A model generated the notes under the pieces. It did not search any database and was not told the origin of the DNA. It was given only the letters and a program-made list of their open reading frames with translations. The position numbers were made by a program, and so were the translations under genes. From contig CAWGRU010000008.1 of the NCBI GenBank assembly GCA_963825065.1, positions 1 through 64,000 of the forward strand: a stretch of 64,000 nt of DNA, in the 5' to 3' direction. This stretch comes from JADJOM01 sp963825065 (GTDB lineage Bacteria > Gemmatimonadota > Gemmatimonadetes > Gemmatimonadales > GWC2-71-9). This document shows, in pieces, positions 1 through 11,058 of this stretch (position 1 is its first letter; each line of letters opens with the position of its first letter).

Positions 1-179
1 CCCCAGCACGCAGTCCGGGCGCAGAAAGGTTCCGCGGAGCCACTGTGGCGGACGCGGTCCGTTTCGACGGATGTTCGACTATCGGTTGTCGGGTCCAGCA
101 GATTGGGTCGCCACTGAGAGTTTGACGACCCGGAGATCCAATCGGCACCCTCACCGATTGCCCCTCCCACCACACGCAT
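1..179 (-). other. Open reading frame running off the left edge, unassigned
   Basis: An ATG at 179 on the minus strand opens a frame that stays open to the window edge (59 codons). It lies downstream of the glycosyltransferase that ends at 345, in the same direction. The first residues (MRVVGGAIGEG) vaguely recall an asparagine-synthase start (MCGxxGxIG), but there is no HRGPD motif in frame. In this error-rich stretch I cannot decide. It may be the start of a further polysaccharide gene or non-coding sequence. Confidence 0.2.
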
Positions 180-344
180 CAATATCCCTTGAAACCCACT
201 GAGCACAAGCGCTTCGGCCTCGAGGGGCAAAGACCGTGCCGGATACCGCCGCGGGGCCGGTCCCTCGCCAAAGCGTTGCCTGGGACCTGGGTCCGACCGC
301 CGCTAGCTAAACCCTCGTCGGACTCGACACCCTTGCGGGCCGGT

Positions 345-1496
345 TCATCCGACCGCCCGACCCTCGACGAGTACCGCGAGCCGGTCGTCGAGAGCGGCCG
401 CGACCCGCACCAAGGAGTACTGCGAGACCATCCGCTGGCGAGCCCGGTTACCTGCCTCTCGGCGCTGCTGGGTGTGAGCCGGACCCAAGCAGCCAAGGCA
501 GTAGCAAGGGCATTTGCATCATTGGGCGGCACTATGCCCCCGGTGTCGCCTACGAGCGTCGCGGAGGCACCAACGTCCGTCACGACGCACGGAATTCCAC
601 ACGCCATGGCCTCTCCGACCGCATTGGGAAAGCCTTCTCCCATGCTGACGGGCTGCACAGCAGGTCGACGCCCGCGAGGATTGCCGCGACATCGGCACGT
701 TCGCCAAGCAGGTGCAGGCGGCTCAACAACCCACGCTCCTTCGCGGCGGATCAGGACTGGTTACCCTCGTCCACACCGCGCCCCATCATCACTACCGGTG
801 AACGGGAAGTCCCGCCTCGACCAAGCGCGCAGATCGCATCGAGGAGTCCGAGGTGATCTTCATGCGGAGGTATCTGGCGACCTGGCACACCACCGACGGA
901 GCCGTCGGGAATCTGGCATTCGGGCGAAGCACCTCCCCGGCTGGCCTGGCACGGGGGAGAAACTCACCAAGTCGAATCCATTGGGGATCATCTCCGCTCG
1001 CCTGGGGTCGGACGCGGGTTGCCTCATGGTCTCTTGCACTGGCGGCGGAGTTGTAGAGGATGCGGTCTGCCCGGGTGGAGAGTCGTGCGCCGAGCCACAC
1101 CGCCAGTCGGGTTCCGGGACGCTCGCGCGCATAGCCGCCGAAGATGGCGAATCCCCCATCCCCACCGGCGCGCGCGGCAACCATCGGAACCCAACGGCGC
1201 GGCCGATTGCCGTGATACATCCACCCGACGAGCACGTCGGCCTCGACTCGCTCGATGGCACCGCGGAACTTCCTCCATCGCCCGGGCGTCACAACACCCT
1301 GCGTCACGCCGATCGCTTCGACCGGAACCCCCGTTGGACCAGCCGCGGCCCGACGGTCGCCGATCACCCAAGACAACCACGGTATCCGCAGCGGCGACCG
1401 GTCGACAGGAAAGCAGCTTCTCGAGCATGATCTCGGCCCCTCGGTCCGGAGTCCGGTGATCACGTGACAGACGCGGATCGAGGTTCCCCTGGGCAT
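345..1496 (-). CDS. GT4-family glycosyltransferase (frameshifted)
   Basis: The gene can be followed through at least four frame changes over 384 codon-equivalents, the normal size of a GT4 enzyme. It starts at ATG 1496 with RVCHVITGL, the usual Rossmann-like first strand. The C-terminal half holds the GT4 signature GEGFPNAVGEAMACGIPC with the E-x7-E pair, followed by DTGGIVPP. It ends at TGA 345-347 in the frame reading VRVAAALDDRLAVLVEG. Such enzymes transfer a sugar from a nucleotide donor to a growing lipid-linked glycan at the cytoplasmic face of the inner membrane. It lies in a minus-strand polysaccharide cluster directly after a methyltransferase. Donor and linkage cannot be told. The frame breaks are probably sequence errors. 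Confidence 0.75.
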
Positions 1497-1503
1497 GTTC
1501 GCG

Positions 1504-2254
1504 CTACAGCGGTTTCCTGACAGCACGAAGAGGTTGTCGTCGTAGGTTCGGGTGGGGTCGAGACGGGTCGAATCGACCACCCACCCGGTTCGACCCAAGG
1601 GCCAGCAGCGGCCGGACGGGAAGGAGGATTGCCTTCAAAATACGTGTCGGAAGGCTCAAGTTGAGGACCTCCTCGATCCACCCCAGCGCGAGAATCACAA
1701 CAGTAGAGCCGATGCCGCCTTGGCGCTCAAGGACCATGACTTCACAGCCCGGGATGAGTCGCCCCGCCAGGTACGCCGTGAAACGCCGGTAATCGTGCGG
1801 CGCTCCATGCCATGGTGCAGGAAGGGAAAGGTCACCACGAACACCCCGCCCGGTTTCACCACGCGGTGCGTGTCGGTGAGGGTGAGAGAAAGGTCCTCGA
1901 CATGCTTCAGCACCTGGCTCGACAGCAGACGTCGAACTCCGAGTCCGGCAGCGGCCACTTCTCGAACGGACCAACCATGATGTCAACGCGCGGGCCAGGG
2001 AACACGTCCAGGCCCACATAGGTACTATCGGGACCAACCACGCTCGATACGGCGCGACACCGCTTCCGACGTCCAGCACACGACCGTCGAGGCCCCGCGA
2101 GTGGCGCCTGAGCTTCGGTACAGGTACACACAGGCCAGCCACTGGAAATGCAGGGGCGGAGATGTGGGCGGTACCCACACAGCCTATCGTACAGGATTCG
2201 ATACGCGCGTCCCAGCACCGACTCGCTGGCATTCACCACATACCCCCGCTGCAC
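1504..2254 (-). CDS. SAM-dependent methyltransferase (frameshifted)
   Basis: A class I SAM methyltransferase read across three frames. Motif I is GRVLDVGSG (about residue 60). It is followed by YVGLDVFPGPRVDIMVG with the acidic ribose-binding position, then LPLPDSEFD-type motif II and a VKPGGVFVVTFPF motif with the Pro-Gly turn of type-11 methyltransferases. The C-terminal part, reading HDYRRFTAYLAGRLIPG, contains a hydrophobic stretch. A GTG at 2254 is the likely start. It ends 8 bp upstream of the next glycosyltransferase start, so the two are co-transcribed. The likely role is methylation of a sugar or glycan end during polysaccharide assembly. The acceptor is unknown. Confidence 0.7.
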
Positions 2255-2278
2255 GAGGCCCGCCCACTATCACTCTCC

Positions 2279-3344
2279 TCAAACACGTCGGATGCCTCGG
2301 AGCGGATGCCTCAGGTCCTCCACCGTTGCGCGCACCAGTGGTACGAACGCCTCCGGTCCATTCCCCTCCGTCGTGAAGCCGGTCACTCCATCCCTGGCGA
2401 TGGCGATCGCCATCCCGAGGAGCCCCATGGCCACGAGGGTCGCCGGGCCCGCCAGTGCCAGCCGACGGCTGTCCGGCAGGCCGGGAGGGGACGGCCTTGC
2501 ACGACGCTCAGCACCGGCGTGTTGCGTACCTCGTCGATTCGCGCCTGCTCATATGCCTGCCGCAGTGTGGTGTTCAATGCCTGTTGCTGGGTCACCACCC
2601 GTTGCAGCCGGTCCGCTTCGAATCCGAGCTGGGCGAGGATCGGTAGTCCCGATTATGCTGCAGGAACGACAGCAGGCGATCTTCCGCGTCTTGAAGTTCG
2701 CCTCCGACAACGGCGAGACGACCCTCGATGAACTCGCGTTCCGCCGATGCCCGGCTGCGCCGCGTCTCCAGATTGAATGCCATCACCTGATGAGGATTCG
2801 GCCACTGCGGCAGAGAGATCCGCCGAAAAAGTCCGCACCGTCACGACGACGAGTCCTGTCTTGACGTCCGCCCGTGCCCCCACCCGTCGCACGAGCGCCC
2901 GCGCCCCAAGGGCTTGACGGCGCGCGAGGTTCCCATCCGCGGGAATCCCCAGCGCATCAAGCAACGACCCGTGAATCGTCTCGCCATTAGCTGGTCCACT
3001 CGGATGAGTCCGAAACGACGGGCACCACGACTGGCTCGGAGACAATGAGATCGGCGTAGACTGCGGTGAATGCCCCGGTTCACCGGTTCGCACCTGGACT
3101 GGTCGGGCGGCGATTCCAGCGAAGCGAGAGAGCGATCCGGCATCGGATGCGGGTCGAAAGCGAGGGTCGCGGTATGGGGGCGTTGGCCGACGAGCCCGAG
3201 ACCAACCACGACCAGGGCCGTGAGGAACGGAAGAAACAGGACGAGGCGTCGATGCCTCAGAACGAAGATGAGCCCGCCCGTCATCGGCCCCGTGGCACCC
3301 CCTGGCCTCATCGCCGCGTTCGATGCCTCGCCTTCTTGATTCAT
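2279..3344 (-). CDS. Wzz/GumC-like polysaccharide chain-length determinant (frameshifted)
   Basis: The N-terminus after ATG 3344 has a short cytoplasmic segment, then a transmembrane helix (FVLRHRRLVLFLPFLTALVV), the usual first helix of Wzz proteins. A helical middle (REFIEGRLAVVGGELQDAEDRLLSFLQHNRDY) follows, then QALNTTLRQAYEQARIDEV and NTPVLSVVQ, which is the conserved run before the second membrane helix in Wzz/GumC. A hydrophobic segment near 2430 (LVAMGLLGMAIAIA) fits that helix. The frame ends at 2279-2281. No Walker motifs are seen, so it is a polymerase co-regulator without a fused tyrosine kinase. Several indels break the frame. It lies between the O-antigen ligase-like gene and a methyltransferase. 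Confidence 0.65.
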
Positions 3345-3444
3345 TTTCCATCTCCCACGCGTTCAGATAATGCTGCAGCAGCGTTGCCCCGTCCCATCGG
3401 GTGACACACATGCCGCGCGATCGGCGCAACGGCGGTCACCCGCC

Positions 3445-4662
3445 TCACAGTCCCCCGCCGTCCGCGCTTGCCAGCGGGGGGCACGCCAGACAGAGCAATG
3501 CGCAGGAGGAAGGGAATTCCTCCAGAACGTTGTGGCTGAAGAAGGACCACACCATTACCACGCTCGCCGCGGCTACCGCGGTCCGGTCGCGGTGCCGGAT
3601 CCATCCCCAGAGCAGTGCGAGCGCAAGCGCGGGCGTCGGAGGGCACCGAGAATACCTTGTTCCGCCAGATGCAGCAGGTACATGTTGTGGGTCGACTCTG
3701 TATGTGTCCAGCTGTTGGTAGCGCCGAGGCCGTTGCCGGCCATGGGTGTTGAGAAGCGCGCGAACCCCGCGCGCGCGACGTCCCTCGCGCACGGTCGCGC
3801 TATAGTCGCTCCAGGGCCCCGCACGGCCCAAGCCTGTCGACGCCCAGACCACCTTCGCCCACCGGGCCACCAGATTGCCCAACCCAAGCGGCTTCCAGAG
3901 GGCCTCCAGCGCCCACTCCCCCGGCCAGGGCAAACACTCGTGCGGGTCGCGCCGCTTGAGTGGGTGTGAGCACCTTCTGGGCCGCAAGCCCGAGGAGTCC
4001 GATGCCCCGGGTGGAGGAGCGCACCTCGCGATAGTGTCGCGAAGACACCCAGCCCTGTGAGCCAAAGGAAGCCGGCACGCCACCGCGGAGGCAATTCAGC
4101 CACAGCCAGCCACCATCCCCACAGCCAGAGCGCCGCCACTGATATTCGGATTAACGTACAACCCCGCGGAGCGGCCAGCACATTGCTGAAGGTGAATGGT
4201 CGGAGCACTTCGTAGAGGTTGAGGACTACCCCGAACAGGACCGCAGCTGCGACGGCCAATCGCGCCACCCCGCGCGCTCCGCGGGCGACTGAAGAGGTAC
4301 AGAAAGAGCAGCAGCGCGATCGCTGAACGGAGCCGTGCCTCGGCTTCGGCGGCCGACACCATGGTGGTCGGCGTGAGGACAAAGCTCAAGCCTGATAGTA
4401 GCAGATAGCTAGCGGCCCAGGCAGCCAACGGATGTCGAAGCAGCTCGCGGATTCCCGACCCACTCGCCGCGATCGGCGCCGTTGCGCCCATCAGGGCCAC
4501 CAATGCCATCAGCGGTGTGACGGGCCAGCCCCGCTGGTCAAACCCGTAGAGCACGAGATTGGTGAAGAACAGCGACACCGAAAGCCCTGCCAGAGTCGCC
4601 TGCCAGGATGCGAATGGCTCGATGACAGATTCGGCCGCAGACAACTTCTCCTGGCCGATCAT
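3445..4662 (-). CDS. O-antigen ligase / Wzy-like polymerase (frameshifted)
   Basis: A polytopic membrane protein of about 405 residues. Clear helices follow the ATG at 4662 (WQATLAGLSVSLFFTNLVLY, then PLMALVALMGATAPIA, then HPLAAWAASYLLLSGL). The C-terminal end reads THNMYLLHLAEQGILG and then VWSFFSHNVLEEFPS. The THN-x-YL-x-x-xxE-x-G pattern in the periplasmic loop is typical of the Wzy_C/O-antigen ligase family. These proteins polymerise repeat units or ligate glycan to a lipid carrier on the periplasmic side. Ligase and polymerase cannot be separated from sequence alone. The frame changes at least three times. Confidence 0.65.
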
Positions 4663-4816
4663 GGCGAACGCCCGGAGCCGCGGGCGCCTGCGCTTCCGAT
4701 GCCGCCGGTCCTCATCACGTCCACTCGACCCTGGGGAGTAGACGCATGACGAATCCAGCGTCGGTGCCCTCCAGCACCGGGCGCGAGCGCGCCGTCAGTC
4801 GAGGCCGCTCGCCAGG

Positions 4817-5931
4817 TCACGCGGCGAGATCCCGGAAGAGCTGGTACCAGCTCTCGCTCACTCGTTCGAGCGAGAACCGGCTCCGAACCTCGATTGCACG
4901 CGCGCCCAGCTGTGACCGCAACGGTTCGTCGCCCATGAGGCTAGCCAGTCCGGCCCCAAGCGCCGCCCTGTCGTCAGCCGCGACCAGCAAGCCATCAACC
5001 CCGTGACGGATGAGGTCGCGCGGCCCGGTATCGCAGTCGAAACTGACTGCCGGGAGCCCGCATGCCATGGCTTCAGCAAGCGCGTTCGGGAATCCCTCGT
5101 AGTGCGAACTGAGTACGTAGAGATCCGCCTGACTGTACCACTCGCCCAGGTTTCCGACCGGGCCAGGCAACAGCACCACTTCGTTCAGGTCTGCCTCGGC
5201 AACCGACGCCTCCAACTCAGGCCGCAACGGCCCATCTCCCACAATCACCAACTCCCAGTCGGGGAATGCGGGACGAGCGCTGTGAACACTTCGATCAGGA
5301 GCTGAAATCCCTTCTGCGCCTCCAACCGCCCGACCGCCAGCAGCCGCTTCCTTGTTGGCGCCCCGACCGACTCCGGCGACCGTATGGGCTCGGCCGACGG
5401 CAGAGGCCAGGTCACGGGGTTGGGAATCACCACGACACGCCGGGCCGAGGAATGAGCACGTGCCCATGCCAGGCTGTCAGTGGACAGCACCACGATCGCG
5501 TCGAGCCATCTGTAGCTGAAGCCACGAAGCCACGCCCACGCCCGGGAGAGGGGCAGACGCGGCGGGTGGATCCGCTCCGAACCGATGCACACGATTCGGC
5601 CCGCGCCAACGGAGGCCAGGGCGAGCACGACGTTCGCCGTACTCATCATCGCCACCGCCACATCGGGCCTTTCCCCCGTCAGAACGCGTCGCACGGCACG
5701 GATGCGCAGCCAATTCTCGGTGATCGCCGCGCGGACGGTGGTACTCGGCGCCGCACGACCGAGGGCGATCCGGGTCACCGCCGGGTCCAGGGAATACTGA
5801 TCCTGCTCCACGCCGGCCAGTGTGAGAATGCCGACCTGCCAGCCGCGGCGAGCCCAGTGGTTGGCCAGCGTCACGGTCACCCGCTCGGCGCCACCAAGCC
5901 CCAGCGAATGAATGAAGAACAGCACCTTCAT
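4817..5931 (-). CDS. GT4-family glycosyltransferase
   Basis: About 371 residues with one indel near 5250-5310. The start ATG at 5931 overlaps the stop of the upstream methyltransferase (ATGA), which fixes it. The N-terminus reads MKVLFFIHSLGLGGAERVTV, the classic GT4 opening with the GGAE acceptor loop. The C-terminal domain has LVIVGDGPLRPEL and YEGFPNALAEAMACGLP with the E-x7-E pair that contacts the nucleotide sugar. It is predicted to be a cytoplasmic retaining transferase acting on a lipid-linked glycan. The operon context is methyltransferase, this gene, then the O-antigen ligase-like protein. Confidence 0.85.
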
Positions 5932-6717
5932 CTGCTGGCCCGACTGATTGCATACAGATAGGGAGAAAGGGCGGCCGTGCGCGGAAGGTCGCCGCACTTG
6001 GACTCAATGAACCAAATGGCCTTTGTCAGGCGCGATAACCAGAGATACGTCGTCCAGCCCCGGTCCGTCGGGCCCTTGAAGCAGGCCGAGAGGACACCAA
6101 AGTTGGTCGAGCAGAGAAACCCGGCAGATTCGACGGAGAGTCCAGCCTCCTGGTGCCCCTGCAGGAAGGACTGCATGTCATGTGGCACGTGGATTTCGTA
6201 GACGTGCCGGTTGTAGCGCCGGGTGAGCGGACCGAGAATACCGGCCATGTTCGGGATCAACGTCAGCATTCGCCCCCTCCTAGCGAGGAGACGCTGCATG
6301 GCCAACAGCACTGTCGACAGACTGTGAAAGTGTTCGACCACTCCGAGGCTGTAAATGAGATCAAACTGGCCGATCAGGTCCTCTGAGGGCTCGAACAGAT
6401 CCTGTTGGTACACCGCGACCAGCGCTCCCTCTCGCTTCGCCCGATCTGAGAGCATGCGGCAGCCCCGATCCGAATAGTCCAGCCCGTTGAACTCGGCCAC
6501 CCCCGGAGACTCTGCGGGCGAGGTGCGTCAGGATCGCAGAATTGCCCGCGCCGATCTCGAGGATCTTGCGGCCTGCCAGGCCGAGCGACTCGATCAGGCC
6601 GGCGACCTGCCGTTCGCCGTGGTTCCTCCAGTCATCGACTCGCAAGGGCCCATCCTCGACACGCGCCTCGTATCCGGCATCCCAGTAGGCCTCACCGGTG
6701 AGCCTGGGCGTGTTCAT
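5928..6717 (-). CDS. SAM-dependent methyltransferase
   Basis: Starts at ATG 6717, overlapping the stop of the gene before it by ATGA. Motif I is KILEIGAGNSAILTHLA. After an indel near 6500 the frame continues with NGLDYSDRGCRML (acidic loop), FDLIYSLGVVEHF (motif II) and RRGRMLTLIPNM. The C-terminal third describes a short hydrophobic surface region. Length is about 262 residues, normal for a type-11/12 methyltransferase. Its stop overlaps the start of the following GT4 enzyme, so the pair is translationally coupled. The role is probably sugar methylation in the surface glycan. The specific acceptor is unknown. Confidence 0.8.
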
Positions 6718-7535
6718 CGCGGGGCAGTCCCCACTGAGGCGGGTGCGTGACCGGCGGTGGAGCCTCCGGACGCTGTCCGGGACTTTGCTTGTACGAGTAC
6801 CGCGATCCGGAACTCCCTGGAAGAACCCCCATCAGTTTCTTGAAAGGGAGCCGACGCGCGAGCGCGTTGAATACCGCCACCAGGCATCGAGATGAACAAC
6901 TCCATCGGGAAGAAGCATGCACCGAAAACCCGCTCGGACACTTCCCGATATCGCCTCGTGGACCAGTAGGAGAGGCCGCTTCGGCAATACCTGTCGTTGT
7001 CATCCATAACAACACGCCACGACTTTCCCCGCTGGAACTCGTTCCTGACTCCGAGAAACGCCCACAACCCGAGCCACCAGCGCGGAACCCGGCGGCCAGA
7101 GCCAGCTGACCAGGGGCACGAAGATGTGTGGTTCGGTGGGCAGGTACCACTTCGCCGGCAGAATGTGATTGCGTGTCCAGAGCGCTTCAACACCCGATAG
7201 ATCTCGTGGAAGCACTCGTTCTTGTTCTGGGCGTGCTCGAGCACCATGGTGCTGACGACCACGTCGAAGGTTTCGCTGTCGAACGGGAGGCGAAAGGGCC
7301 CCTGAAGGATCTCGCGCAGGTGGGTATGATCGGACGGCCGCTGGCTGTACGTCCCCCAGGTATCGCAACCAAAGGCCTCGTACCCCATTGCCCGAAGCTC
7401 ACCGACCAGTTGCCCAGCCCCGCACCCGAAGTCCAGAATCTTCAGGCTTCGCTTGTCTTTCTCCCCCAGCTCACGGATGAGGACATCGAAGAACGAGGCG
7501 GCCCGGGTAATGTTTGGTTCAATCGCGTTAGGCAT
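6714..7535 (-). CDS. SAM-dependent methyltransferase (frameshifted C-terminus)
   Basis: The ATG at 7535 (MPNAIEPN) gives a start shortly before motif I, LKILDFGCGAGQLVGEL. EAFGCDTWG and FDVVVSTMVLEHAQNKNECF follow as the acidic loop and motif II, then YRVLKRSG. An upstream ATG at 7658 is in frame but would add a tail without family resemblance. The last third changes frame around 7190. The stop at 6714 overlaps the next start as ATGA. The region reading PAKWYLPTEPHIFVPLVSW is typical of methyltransferases that act on glycan or lipid substrates. It is one of three adjacent methyltransferases of the same general type, suggesting a multiply methylated glycan. Confidence 0.72.
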   Translation of the reverse strand: MPNAIEPNITRAASFFDVLIRELGEKDKRSLKILDFGCGAGQLVGELRAMGYEAFGCDTWGTYSQRPSDHTHLREILQGPFRLPFDSETFDVVVSTMVLEHAQNKNECFHEIYRVLKRSGHAITFCRRSGTCPPNHTSSCPWSAGSGRRVPRWWLGLWAFLGVRNEFQRGKSWRVVMDDNDRYCRSGLSYWSTRRYREVSERVFGACFFPMELFISMPGGGIQRARASAPFQETDGGSSREFRIAVLVQAKSRTASGGSTAGHAPASVGTAPR

Positions 7536-7718
7536 ATCAGGTGTCGGCCGGCAGGCGAAGAGGTCGAACCCGGAGCCGCCGTCCGCCACGTGGGCCGGTT
7601 GGCTCGCGCGTGGCGCGATCTGGAATGCACTCGAACCGCTGCAGGTGGATCGGCACACGACCAGCCGGCGTAGCTGGAGCGCCCTTTCGCTGAGTCTCGA
7701 ACCTGATTCGGCCGCCGC

Positions 7719-9045
7719 TCATCGGAAATACGCATTGGCCAGAAGCAGCGTGTTGGCAGCGTAGACGACCACCCCCGACAGCATGAGCGCCCCGACGCTG
7801 AACGTATCAAGCAGATAGTAGATGGCGACCGCTTTCGCCGAAAGACCCAGCACTCCACTCATGAGCAGGAGCCGATAGCGACCCTGGCTGGAGTGAAGAC
7901 TAACGAACACAAGTGTCGAAAAGTAGAACGGGAGCTGCAGCAGGCCAAAGCGAAGCAGTCGCGCCACCGTCAGGGTGTCACCGGCAGTGAAGGTCCCCCG
8001 CTCGAAGAGCAAGTGTACGACCCATGGTGCCAAGACCCAGCCAAACGCCAGCGTGAAGACCCCCGCGAGCGAGCAGGGCCGCCCAGCGCAGCGCCAGCCG
8101 GCGTACATTGACCGTACCGAGGCCCGGCGCGGAGATTACCGGCAGGGTGGCGCGAGTGACGGCCGTGGCCACAATGCCATTGATCAAGGCGAGGATCGGC
8201 TCGCGTATCCCAAGGAGCTGATTGCGCCTTCCCCGAGCGGGCGGCGAAGAACTGATCAACGATGGTGGTCATCCCCATGATCCCCTGACCCACCATCATG
8301 ATCCCGAAGCCCTGCCAGAAAGGCGACCAGTCAGGAGACGAGAAGACTGAAGTTCGGAATCTCGCGTTTCCCCGTCACTCCCAAACGGCACGGCAAGACA
8401 CGCCAGTTGAGCGAGAGTCCCGGCCAGGCTGCCCCAGATGAGCGGTTCAATGCCGCCGAAGAACGACACCCCACACAGGATCCCCAGCGCCGGAACTCCT
8501 TCCAACAGCGTATTGGCATAGCGACCGCTGCTCATCGTCCATGTCGAATAGAGCCCGACCAACATGCCAAGTAGCGCCAGCCACGCCAGAACCGGCACCA
8601 TGCGGACGGCCAGGCTGGCCGTGTGGAAAGGTAGACCAAGCCATCTGCTCGTTAGCAAGCCCGGGAGCGCCAGCATCGCCACGGCAACCAGCCCTGCCCC
8701 AATCACGACGGTCAGCCCCAGCAGCTCGGAACGAAACGGCCGCAGACCACCCGGCCGTTCCGCGCGAATGCGAGCCTCGAGCGGAATGAGGACAACCGCG
8801 AGCACGCTGAACCAGACGTTCACCGGCCAGTTGAGCAGGGTGGTGACAAAGAGGTAAGCATCCACCTCCCCGCTGATGCCGTACCGCCATGCGACCGCCA
8901 TCTCCTTGGCCGTACCTGCCACCTTGCCGAGCATCGCGAAGAGTGTGACCCAGGCCATTCCTCGCAGTATGGATCGGTGCTCCTCGGCCGCCCGCCGCCA
9001 GCGGGACCCGAGCCAGCGGCTGAGCCTCCCGACCGGGGTCACCAC
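7719..9045 (-). CDS. MurJ/MviN-family lipid-linked glycan flippase (frameshifted)
   Basis: A polytopic membrane protein of about 440 residues. The N-terminal part is continuous (8296-9045) and reads MAWVTLFAMLGKVAGTAKEM and then YGISGEVDAYLFVTTL, the conserved start of the MurJ/MviN branch (xGKxxGxxRE...FG-x-s-x-x-DAF). The middle reads MMVGQGIMGMTTIVDQFFAA, equivalent to the D-Q-F-A segment in family members. The end has LLFERGTFTAGDT, matching the LF-x-RG-x-F conserved loop. Two indels lie near 8290 and 8110. It moves undecaprenyl-linked intermediates across the inner membrane. In this locus it is more likely a polysaccharide-specific homologue than the cell-wall MurJ. It overlaps the preceding glycosyltransferase end by 7 bp. 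Confidence 0.75.
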
Positions 9046-10172
9046 GCGGCGCGGCGCAGCGCTCTGCCCAGCCGCTCCTCTGTCCGGGTGAGGAGTTTCG
9101 CCACGCTGTACTCGGCCTCAATCCGCTGACGAGGATCGGGTTGGCCGGAATCCCCCAGCCCGGGAAGGGCGACACAGAGAGCATCCGCGATCGCGGCGGG
9201 CTCACCCTTCGGGAGGACGACGCCCGTGTCGCCGATCACTCGCACCGAGTCGCCAACCTCGGTCACCGCACAGCGAACCCCGCAGGCCATGGCCTCTCCG
9301 ATCACGTTCGGGAAGCCTTCGCCGGAGGTGGAGACTGACACCAGCATGTCGAGTGCATTGTACGCCGCCACGAGATCCTCGGCCGCCGGAATCCAGCGGA
9401 CTCGATCCGCGACGCCTTCCGCATCAGCACACGCCTCGAGGCTCAGTCGGTACGCCGGCGGTCCATCACCGATACAGACGAAACGAACTGCGGGAATCCG
9501 CCGGGCGAGCATTCCCGCCGCCCGGAGGAACGTCGGGTGCCCCTTCATCGGGTCCAGGCGCCCCACCATGCCGATCAGCGGCTGGCTCCTCTCGAGTCCC
9601 CACTCCCGGCGCTGGCGCTCCCGGCGAACGGGATCGGGACGGAACCACCCGGTATCGACCCCGTTCGGTATCACCACGGTTCGGTCTGCGGGGTATCCCT
9701 TCGCCACATGGTATGTTCGACCCGCCTCGGAATTCGCGATGATGAGATCCGCCCCGTGGGCCAACCAGCAGCTCATCCGGAACAACAGGCTGAAGAGCCA
9801 GTCGTAAATCTGGAAGTCGTATTCGGATGAACGGACTCCCCAGACCACCACCGCGCGGCGCATCAGCCTGCCGGCGAGCAGCGCGAGCAAATTGCCGTCC
9901 GGGAGGTACCCGTGGACCACCTCGGGCTGAAAACCGCGGATCGCGCGCCAGAGACCGACCAGCGGCCCCAAGAGATCCCAGCGTCCCCGCTTCCCGAGCG
10001 TCGCAACCGGCACCCCGACTGCCTCGAGCTCCTGGTGTCTCGCGCCACCGCCGTAGTAAATCACGACCAGGACGGTGTGCCCACGGGCGGCGAGTCCGGT
10101 CGCGAGTACCGCGAGCTGGCGCTCCGCCCCTCCGATCCCCAGCGAGCGGATGACGAAGGCGATGCGCATCAA
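9039..10172 (-). CDS. GT4-family glycosyltransferase, intact
   Basis: An unbroken frame of 377 residues. The N-terminal domain opens MMRIAFVIRSLGIGGAERQL with the GGAE loop. The C-terminal domain has VVIPNGVDTGWF, LIGMVGRLDPMKGHPTFLRA and GEGFPNVIGEAMACGV with the E-x7-E pair. This is a standard retaining GT-B fold enzyme. The start overlaps the stop of the upstream methyltransferase (ATGA at 10172-10169), and its end overlaps the flippase start. It is the best preserved gene of the polysaccharide locus. Donor and acceptor cannot be told from sequence. Confidence 0.92.
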   Translation of the reverse strand: MMRIAFVIRSLGIGGAERQLAVLATGLAARGHTVLVVIYYGGGARHQELEAVGVPVATLGKRGRWDLLGPLVGLWRAIRGFQPEVVHGYLPDGNLLALLAGRLMRRAVVVWGVRSSEYDFQIYDWLFSLLFRMSCWLAHGADLIIANSEAGRTYHVAKGYPADRTVVIPNGVDTGWFRPDPVRRERQRREWGLERSQPLIGMVGRLDPMKGHPTFLRAAGMLARRIPAVRFVCIGDGPPAYRLSLEACADAEGVADRVRWIPAAEDLVAAYNALDMLVSVSTSGEGFPNVIGEAMACGVRCAVTEVGDSVRVIGDTGVVLPKGEPAAIADALCVALPGLGDSGQPDPRQRIEAEYSVAKLLTRTEERLGRALRRAAW

Positions 10173-11058
10173 GCCGGTGACCGCTGCGACCAGAGTTCAG
10201 ACCCGGCTGCTGGCCGCCGAATTGGTGCCGCGCCCCGGCCCCAGCATTCAGCCACCACGTCCGGCCTCATGAGGTGGGGTACGGGCCACTGGTCGGACGC
10301 AGCACGAGAGCGGTGAATCCGGCCCGCCGGAACAACCAGCACGCCGGGTGCGCGAGCCCCGGGGTCCCGAGGAATACCCCGCAGCCAGGTCCGTTGCCCC
10401 GCACGCAACCGTATGTAGGGCAGCTCGTTGAACGAAAACGTGAAGCGACCTCGGATCGTCTGTCGGATCTCAGACATTGATCGGTAGTGGCAATACTGGT
10501 CGATCCAGGCCAACTGCCTGTCGGTCCACGCCTTCGCACCCTCGGTCTCGCGTTTGAAATAGCCGAACCCGAGTCGGCGGAGGGCCAGGGTATAGGCGTG
10601 GCGGAACCTCGAATTCTTCCGGAAGCGATGCGCGAACGGAATCCCTATGTGGCCCTCCCGGATCACCTCCCGGGTCGGGAAGTGGGCCAATACGTGCCCG
10701 CTCGGCTTAGTACCCGTCGCAGGTTCGCGAGAACCGCGTCGAGTCCCGCACATGTTCGAATACCATGTTCGCGAGAATCACATCGAAGGTCTCGGCAGGA
10801 TAGGGGAGTTCACCAGACTCCATGATGTAGCGTATGTGGCCAGCCCGGATGAGCTCCTGCGTCTTGGCCGCCGCTGCGTCCGCGCTGCCCTCGTAGAATA
10901 CGTCGCAGCCGACGCAGTCAATCCCGGAGTCCCGCAGGAGGCTGACGACTTCCACCGGAACCGCAGCCGTAGTCCAGCACCCGCAGCCGGGAGGCTTCGG
11001 GAAGGCTCAGCACGTACTGCCGGAAGTAGGCGTAGTTGATCGCAGCGCCACCACTCAT
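10169..11058 (-). CDS. SAM-dependent methyltransferase (frameshifted)
   Basis: The start at ATG 11058 overlaps the asnB stop by ATGA. Motif I is LRVLDYGCGSG. After an indel the frame continues with GIDCVGCDVFYEGSA (acidic loop), then LPYPAETFDVILANMVFEH (motif II) and, in another frame, FPTREVIREGHIGIPFAHRF. This last run (H-F-P-T-R-E..REGHxGIPFxHR) is a recurrent element of sugar methyltransferases in glycan clusters. The C-terminus also has FTFSFNELPYIRLRAG. About 296 residues in total. It is coupled at both ends to asnB and to the GT4 gene, so it belongs to the same transcription unit. Confidence 0.75.
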